From JADJSS01 sp964490845 (lineage in GTDB: Bacteria; Bacteroidota; Bacteroidia; Chitinophagales; JADIYW01), in the NCBI GenBank assembly GCA_964490845.1, contig CAZBED010000002.1:186001-250000 (forward strand): a stretch of 64,000 bases of DNA, written 5' to 3'. Shown here piece after piece: positions 63,688 through 64,000 of the stretch. Position numbers and translations under genes: made by a program. The notes under the pieces are model-generated. The model saw nothing but the letters and a program-made list of their open reading frames with translations, did no database searches and was not told the origin of the DNA. Positions within the stretch are counted from its first letter, which is position 1. The number at the start of each line of letters is the position of its first letter.

Positions 63688-64000
63688 ATGAATCTAAGAA
63701 ATTTTACCGGCTACCTGTTTCTCCTATGTTTCTCCGCAAATTCTTTTGCCCAGAAAGGCGGCAATATCAGTATAGGTGTAACACCCGGATTGTCATATAT
63801 GCTGGCTCAGAATACCTATTATCTGGCGGAGAACAGCAAGGAGCTGGACTATCAGGCGAAATTCAGTTATCACGTTTCCATTCAGGGGGGCTACAATTTT
63901 AAGGAACAGCACGGTATAGTGGCATTTGCCAATTTCTGCGACGAAGGGCAGAAATATAAAGATGAATTTAAATGGAAAAAATATCCGGCGCTGATAGGGA
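63688..64000 (+). CDS. Exported outer-membrane-like protein (partial)
   Basis: The first 104 codons of a gene cut by the window end. A signal peptide (about residues 1-21, ending FAQ) is followed by alternating beta-strand-like sequence (GNISIGVTPGLSYML, FSYHVSIQGGYNF) typical of a bacteroidete outer-membrane beta-barrel protein. Not long enough to name. The exact family is unknown. Confidence 0.7.
   Translation, partial: MNLRNFTGYLFLLCFSANSFAQKGGNISIGVTPGLSYMLAQNTYYLAENSKELDYQAKFSYHVSIQGGYNFKEQHGIVAFANFCDEGQKYKDEFKWKKYPALIG

Overview
This window looks like a contiguous piece of a Bacteroidota chromosome, probably an environmental member of the Chitinophagales/Sphingobacteriales side of the phylum. 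The clues are a PorZ-type component of the type IX secretion system (T9SS), three very large secreted proteins with T9SS C-terminal sorting domains, families largely confined to the phylum (DUF4293, DUF4199, DUF3127, BatA-like proteins), the gene order ileS / DksA-like / lspA, a bacteroidete-type isoleucyl-tRNA synthetase, and promoters of the TTTG / TAnnTTTG kind. No tRNA, rRNA, CRISPR array or intact mobile element was seen.

Layout. 1-7 kb: leucine biosynthesis (leuC, leuD), an LpxH-type lipid A phosphoesterase, a small exported propeller-like protein, DUF4293, truA and an ABC exporter. 6.8-9.9 kb: a carotenoid operon (crtI, crtB, lycopene cyclase) behind a striking inverted-repeat operator-like region. 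9.9-12.8 kb: an AddB-like nuclease. 12.9-17.2 kb: a TonB-dependent receptor with a beta-helix lipoprotein partner. 17.4-24.3 kb: an alpha/beta hydrolase, a repeat-containing exported protein, a GT4 glycosyltransferase, dnaN, an exported protein, an alkyltransferase-like protein and another exported protein. 24.3-29.3 kb: the ileS / H1-tailed DksA-like / lspA cluster. 29.4-35 kb: porZ, a cysteine-containing hypothetical protein, DUF3127 with an SSB-like tip, DUF4126 and a radical SAM/SPASM protein. 35.1-46.5 kb: a T9SS cargo island of three giant secreted proteins, one built from a large internal duplication around InlB-like repeats and two tandem paralogues of YCF48 plus Fn3-like modules. 46.5-49.5 kb: a GH3/beta-lactamase-type fusion. 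49.7-54.5 kb: mutL, two rhomboid proteases and an EEP-family protein. 54.5-59.1 kb: an operon of a BatA/VWA protein, a catalytically degenerate dihydroorotase, DUF4199 and a GT2 glycosyltransferase. 59.3-64 kb: lysS, a HAD phosphatase, a decayed IS3-family transposase, a Cas4-like/DnaQ-like nuclease fusion (DUF2779) and the start of an exported protein.

How the parts fit. Much of the window serves the cell envelope and surface: lipid A trimming, lipoprotein signal peptidase, carotenoids, TonB-dependent uptake, PorZ-dependent attachment of T9SS cargo, rhomboid proteolysis and muropeptide recycling. DNA maintenance is the second theme (dnaN, mutL, AddB-like, alkyltransferase-like, DUF3127 and DUF2779 proteins). 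Intergenic gaps carry several decayed dispersed repeats, one of which supplies the stop codon of leuC. The most unusual items are the T9SS cargo island with module expansion, the histone-H1-like tail on a zinc-less DksA-like protein, the pseudo-dihydroorotase, and the Cas4-like/DnaQ-like fusion. No single feature proves a wholly new system.
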